Origin: Muribaculaceae bacterium
GTDB taxonomy: Bacteria > Bacteroidota > Bacteroidia > Bacteroidales > Muribaculaceae
Direction of reading: 5' to 3'
Assembly (NCBI GenBank): GCA_017621225.1
Contig: JAGATN010000005.1
Coordinates: 1-64,000 of the forward strand
Length of the DNA: 64,000 nt
The position numbers were made by a program, and so were the translations under genes. The notes under the pieces were generated by a model. That model did no database searches. It saw only the letters and a program-made list of their open reading frames with translations, and was not told the DNA's origin. This document shows, piece after piece, positions 60,476-64,000 of the stretch; within the stretch, counting starts at the first letter, position 1, and every line of letters begins with the position of its first letter.

Positions 60476-61284
60476 ACGGATCGTTGCAAGCACATCCTCG
60501 TTTGGTAAATCTGCCGGTTATAGCCGATCCGCGTGGGAATCTGACTTTCATTCAAAACGACTCGCTGAGTGGATTTGACATAAAGGCCGTCGGGTGGCAT
60601 GACCGCGCCGGCGTTGAAAGGCATTCGGACTACGGCGCCGCAAGGATGATAATAGCTCTTAACGGGAGTGCCGACATCGACGTACATTCGGCAGACGGAG
60701 CAGGACAGCATTTTCATCTCGAAACGCCCGCGACGGGATTGTTCATCCCCGAACGATTCACGCACGGCATCGAAAATTCAAGCAGAGACGCATCATTTGC
60801 AGTGATAAAGTGGACCGACAGACGTACCGAAAAAGCACCGGTAGTCAAAACTCACGTCGAAGCCCATCGAAGCGCATCGGTCAATGATTGCCGCATAATA
60901 GACATGTCGGAAACGGCCATCGACAATGAGTCGCCTTCCATTCCGTTCGAAATAGCCCGCATTTATTACATCTATCATATGCCGGAATATGCAGAACGTG
61001 GCGGACATTCGCATTTCGAAGAACAACGCATCATGACGGCCGCTGCCGGGAGCTTTGACGTAAAGGTTTTTGACGGTATGGAATGGCGAACGTTTCATCT
61101 GTCGTCGCCCGACAAAGCGCTTTTCGTTCCGCCCGGAATATGGCGGGTGGTCGATAATTTCGCGCGGGGTAGCATTTGCCTGGCCATGTGCAACAACATT
61201 TTCAGCGAATCGGATTACGTGCGAAGCTTCAAGCAATTTGAGCATTTATCGGCTCATAAAGAGAATAACTTAACAACGTTGTAG
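60451..61284 (+). CDS. Double-cupin WxcM/FdtA-like sugar 3,4-ketoisomerase-type protein
   Basis: A 277-residue protein made of two WxcM-like cupin halves. The first begins LPVIADPRGNLTFIQNDSL, the typical start of FdtA/QdtA, and reaches IPERFTHGIENSSRDASFAVIKW. The second (IPFEIARIYYIYHMPEYAERGGHSHFEEQRIMTAAAGSFDVKVFDG..) carries the cupin HxH (GGHSHFEEQ). FdtA-type enzymes act on dTDP-4-keto-6-deoxyglucose. The DegT aminotransferase 12 bp downstream would then add the 3-amino group, as in Fuc3N/Qui3N pathways. No dTDP-sugar synthesis or glycosyltransferase genes are in view. Its start lies inside the preceding HMA gene. Confidence 0.78.
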   Translation: MSRHEEKVNGSLQAHPRLVNLPVIADPRGNLTFIQNDSLSGFDIKAVGWHDRAGVERHSDYGAARMIIALNGSADIDVHSADGAGQHFHLETPATGLFIPERFTHGIENSSRDASFAVIKWTDRRTEKAPVVKTHVEAHRSASVNDCRIIDMSETAIDNESPSIPFEIARIYYIYHMPEYAERGGHSHFEEQRIMTAAAGSFDVKVFDGMEWRTFHLSSPDKALFVPPGIWRVVDNFARGSICLAMCNNIFSESDYVRSFKQFEHLSAHKENNLTTL

Positions 61285-61296
61285 TCAACAAATGAT

Positions 61297-62427
61297 ATGA
61301 AACACTATACGTTTCTTGACCTGGGCATAGTCAACGAGCCTTACTTTGCCGAGCTGTCCGAGGCGGCAAGCAGAGTAATTGAAAGCGGCCGATACATTGG
61401 CGGCCGCGAGGTCGATTGCTTTGAGGAAAACATTGCTTCGGCATGCGATGCTCCGATGGCGATAGGCACGAGCAACGGCCTCGATGCGTTGAGGCTGATA
61501 CTGCTCGGCTATAAGGAGCTGCGGATGCTCAAGGACGGAGACGAGGTGATAGTGCCGGCAAATTCATTCATAGCATCGGCGCTTGCCGTAGCGCACTGCG
61601 GACTTAAGCCGGTATTTGCCGAGCCGGACTACGACCTGATGGTGATGACGGGGCGCTCTATGGAACCATTTGTCAGCGACCGCACACGCGCCATAATGCC
61701 CGTCGACCTGTATGGGCGCGTGGCATGGGATGACGATATGGCAAAGATTGTATCACGCCATAACTTGCTGGTGATTGAAGATGCCGCACAGGCAATAGGC
61801 GCGAGGTCGCCCGTCAAGGGTCTTTTCGGCAGTCACAAGGCCGGAGCGCTCGGACATGCCGGAGCGTTCAGTTTTTACCCCACAAAAAATATCGGCGCGC
61901 TCGGCGACGCAGGCGCCGTGATAACGCACGATGCCCGATTGGCCGAAACCATAAGAGCGCTCGCAAACTATGGACGTTCGCCCAAAAGCGACAGCTACGA
62001 CTATCGGGGATTCAATTGTCGGCTCGACCCCATTCAGGCCGCTTTATTGAACGTGAAGTTGAAATACTTGCAACGCGAGAATGCCGACAGATTCGCGCGC
62101 GCCACGGCTTACAACAACACCATACATCACCCAATGGTGAAAACGCCTTTGATCACGGCTTACGTAAACGACTGCGTATGGCATCAGTACGTGATACGGT
62201 GTGAGCGTCGCGACGACTTGCGAAAATGGTTGTCCGACAATGGCGTGGAATCGGCCATTCACTATTCGTCGCCCCTACACCGCTCGCCGTGCATGGCTGA
62301 ATATGCCACACATCCGCTCCCCGTTTCTGAACGTCTTGCCAACGAGGTGATAAGCCTGCCGATAGCTTCAGGCACGTCGGTAAAGGATGCTTCTGACATA
62401 GGGCGCATAATAAATGAGTTTAAATAA
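61297..62427 (+). CDS. DegT/DnrJ/EryC1/StrS family sugar aminotransferase
   Basis: A 376-residue PLP enzyme. It begins FLDLGIVNEPYFAELSEAASRVIESGRYIGG; the cofactor region is AIGTSNGLDALRLIL, DLYGRVAWDD and VIEDAAQAIGA. The Schiff-base lysine is K197 in FSFYPTKNIGALGDAGA. It transfers an amino group from glutamate to a nucleotide-linked 3- or 4-ketosugar. The adjacent double cupin points to a 3-keto sugar (FdtB-like reaction), which is inference. Its product would feed O-antigen, capsule or protein glycans. Confidence 0.9.
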   Translation: MKHYTFLDLGIVNEPYFAELSEAASRVIESGRYIGGREVDCFEENIASACDAPMAIGTSNGLDALRLILLGYKELRMLKDGDEVIVPANSFIASALAVAHCGLKPVFAEPDYDLMVMTGRSMEPFVSDRTRAIMPVDLYGRVAWDDDMAKIVSRHNLLVIEDAAQAIGARSPVKGLFGSHKAGALGHAGAFSFYPTKNIGALGDAGAVITHDARLAETIRALANYGRSPKSDSYDYRGFNCRLDPIQAALLNVKLKYLQRENADRFARATAYNNTIHHPMVKTPLITAYVNDCVWHQYVIRCERRDDLRKWLSDNGVESAIHYSSPLHRSPCMAEYATHPLPVSERLANEVISLPIASGTSVKDASDIGRIINEFK

Positions 62428-62451
62428 TCTTCAATTCCCGGATACAACGCA

Positions 62452-63267
62452 ATGGCACGCAAACGCAAATCATCAAAGCCGCTGTCGCTGATCGTGTTGC
62501 TGATAATAGTGGCCGTGGTCAGCTTCATCGAAAGGAAAAACGACGATGGCAAAAATCATTACATACAAAGCTCGGTCGACGAACTGATGACCGTGGCAAT
62601 GCCCTCGGACATAAATCATACGCCGCTCAACTACAAGGGGATGAACATATCGTTCAACCAACGGCTGCACATACCGAACTGGGCGGCATGGGAATTGACC
62701 CGCAACGAAACGTCGGGCGAAGTTCCACGATGGAACAAGTTCATGGCCGACGAATCGGTGGCGGGAAGCGCCGATCCTTACGATTACAACTACACAGGTT
62801 ACGATCGAGGCCATATGGCTCCGGCGGGAGACATGAAATGGGATTCGACGGCCATGAAGCAAACTTTTTATATGACCAACATCTGTCCGCAAGCTAAATC
62901 GCTGAACACCGGAGCGTGGAAACGCCTCGAAGAAAAGTGCCGCGTTTGGGCCGACGCCGACAGTGCCATTATAGTGATATGTGGGCCGGTGCCGACCGAC
63001 AGCCTGACCGAATTTTTGGGCGATTCGAGAGTTGCCGTGCCAAAGCGCTTCTTCAAAGTCATATTGTCGCCGTTTGCAAATCCGCCAAGAGCCATCGGGT
63101 TCGTGATGCCAAATGCAAAAGTGCGCGGCGGACTCCAAGAGGCCGCAATGAGCGTGGATGAAGTGGAAAGGATTACCGGTTACGACTTTTTCAGCGCACT
63201 GCCCGACGACATAGAAAACGAAGTAGAATCAAAAAACGATTTTCATTTATGGAGCACTCTACGATGA
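62452..63267 (+). CDS. DNA/RNA non-specific endonuclease (NUC family)
   Basis: A 271-residue protein. One N-terminal membrane helix (PLSLIVLLIIVAVVSFI) anchors it to the membrane with the enzyme outside the cytoplasm. The beta-beta-alpha-metal active site is intact: GYDRGHMAPAGDMKWD, with H121 as general base, and the metal-binding Asn is in TFYMTNICPQAKSLN. It degrades nucleic acid without sequence specificity, probably for nutrient recovery. It overlaps mnmE by 4 bp (63264-63267). Confidence 0.92.
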   Translation: MARKRKSSKPLSLIVLLIIVAVVSFIERKNDDGKNHYIQSSVDELMTVAMPSDINHTPLNYKGMNISFNQRLHIPNWAAWELTRNETSGEVPRWNKFMADESVAGSADPYDYNYTGYDRGHMAPAGDMKWDSTAMKQTFYMTNICPQAKSLNTGAWKRLEEKCRVWADADSAIIVICGPVPTDSLTEFLGDSRVAVPKRFFKVILSPFANPPRAIGFVMPNAKVRGGLQEAAMSVDEVERITGYDFFSALPDDIENEVESKNDFHLWSTLR

Positions 63268-64000
63268 CAAACGACGATACCATTTGTGCCATTTCGACGC
63301 CTCCCGGCACGGGGGGAATTGCGGTGATACGCGTAAGCGGACCGAAAGCCATAACGATATGCGACACCATATGGCACGGGAAAAGGCTGTCGGAAACGCC
63401 TTCGCACAACGCCCGATACGGCATCATCGTCGACCCCGTCAATGGCGAACTCGACAGGGGCCTCGCGACGGTATTTCGCGCGCCCAACTCGTTTACGGGC
63501 GAAGATGTGGTGGAGCTCTCCGTGCATGGATCGAAATGGATTCAGAATGAACTGGTGCAACTGCTCATAAAGCAGGGATGCCGTATGGCCACCGAAGGCG
63601 AGTTTACGCGACGTGCCTTCTCGTCCGGACGCATCGACCTCGTAGAAGCCGAGGCAATAGCCGACATGATAGCATCGTCGTCGAGAGCTTCGCACCACAT
63701 AGCCGTAAGCCAAATGCGTGGCGACCTTTCAAACCGCCTGGTAGATATGCGCGAAAAATTGATAGAACTCGCTTCGCTACTCGAGCTTGAGCTCGATTTT
63801 TCGGAGGAAGATGTGGAATTCGCCTCTCGCGACAAGCTACTCGCACTCGCCCGGCAAACCATGGACATGATGACAAAACTGACGTCAACCTTCTCAACGG
63901 GCTCGGCGCTGAAAGATGGCGTTCCGGTCGCCATAGTGGGCGAAACGAATGCTGGAAAGTCGACGCTGCTCAACAAGCTACTCCACGAGGAACGCGCAAT
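63264..64000 (+). CDS. mnmE: tRNA uridine-5-carboxymethylaminomethyl modification GTPase (3' end beyond window)
   Basis: 245 complete codons are visible. The N-terminal folate-binding domain starts TICAISTPPGTGGIAVIRVSGPKA, with FRAPNSFTGEDVVELSVHGS and GEFTRRAFSSGRIDLVEAEAIADMI. The central helices run on, then the G1 P-loop is GETNAGKSTLLNKLL near residues 228-242, where the window ends. With MnmG it modifies wobble uridine in tRNA. The start ATG overlaps the endonuclease stop (ATGA). Confidence 0.96.
   Translation, partial: MTNDDTICAISTPPGTGGIAVIRVSGPKAITICDTIWHGKRLSETPSHNARYGIIVDPVNGELDRGLATVFRAPNSFTGEDVVELSVHGSKWIQNELVQLLIKQGCRMATEGEFTRRAFSSGRIDLVEAEAIADMIASSSRASHHIAVSQMRGDLSNRLVDMREKLIELASLLELELDFSEEDVEFASRDKLLALARQTMDMMTKLTSTFSTGSALKDGVPVAIVGETNAGKSTLLNKLLHEERA

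Overview
The window comes from a member of the Bacteroidota, most likely the order Bacteroidales. A Muribaculaceae-like gut commensal fits best, but that rank is inference. The evidence is consistent: promoters follow the Bacteroides consensus (TTTG about 19-20 bp upstream of TAnnTTTG), including in front of all three tRNA genes. Typical gene content is present: Mfa1/FimB fimbriae, NagB beside a NagB-like/PIG-L fusion, S9 peptidases, a large OmpA-family porin, TonB-dependent receptors and many lipoproteins. No rRNA, CRISPR array, prophage or complete insertion sequence was seen.

Layout. 1-2445: partial tRNA-Phe, a C-rich degenerate repeat, and a four-gene cluster (GyrI-like, zinc ribbon, two GNAT acetyltransferases). 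2467-5430: large outer-membrane beta-barrel protein. 5874-11691: tripartite RND efflux operon. 11771-15959: Gfo/Idh/MocA oxidoreductase, a small internally duplicated protein, and an MFS sugar transporter with a PfkB kinase. 16053-17630: an AT-rich two-gene island encoding a putative PD-(D/E)xK nuclease and a uracil-phosphoribosyltransferase-like protein with an eroded PRPP loop; this is the best candidate for an undescribed, possibly defensive system. 17788-17967: a 59-residue small protein. 17989-28892 (minus strand): a Mfa-type fimbrial operon ending in a gene with six tandem HTH repeats plus a Fis-type HTH. Upstream, 29107-29330 is bounded by 17-bp inverted repeats and carries a promoter box now pointing away from the fimbrial genes, so it looks like a phase-variable promoter switch in the OFF state.

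29424-30141: a DUF3990/DUF3791 remnant, a possible structured RNA and initiator tRNA. 30257-30419 and 42711-42874 are two related MITE-like elements of about 163 bp. 30534-35115: prolyl oligopeptidase, lipoprotein and two metallo-beta-lactamase-fold hydrolases. 35251-38241: NagB and a divergent NagB-like/PIG-L fusion, divergently transcribed. 38335-42644: a membrane-spanning TPR/HTH protein, a head-GIN protein and a transglutaminase-like protein. 42984-43109: a 41-residue peptide gene with its own terminator. 43316-45619: dipeptidyl peptidase IV. 45683-47545: tRNA-Leu, and an operon of pyrE, SRPBCC protein and Rieske-like lipoprotein. 47673-55058: GH95-like enzyme, PepC-type peptidase, acyl-CoA ligase, thiol peroxidase and a thioredoxin-fold exported protein. 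55250-60054: OmpA-family porin, TonB receptor and a clan GH-A-like protein. 60104-64000: a periplasmic heavy-metal-binding protein overlapping a double-cupin sugar isomerase, a DegT aminotransferase, a DNA/RNA endonuclease and the 5' part of mnmE.

Functional themes are surface structures (fimbriae, porins, receptors), peptide and glycan scavenging (S9 peptidases, PepC, GH95, amino-sugar catabolism), drug export, and dTDP-amino-sugar formation. The short AT-rich islands and MITE-like elements are the main accessory content.
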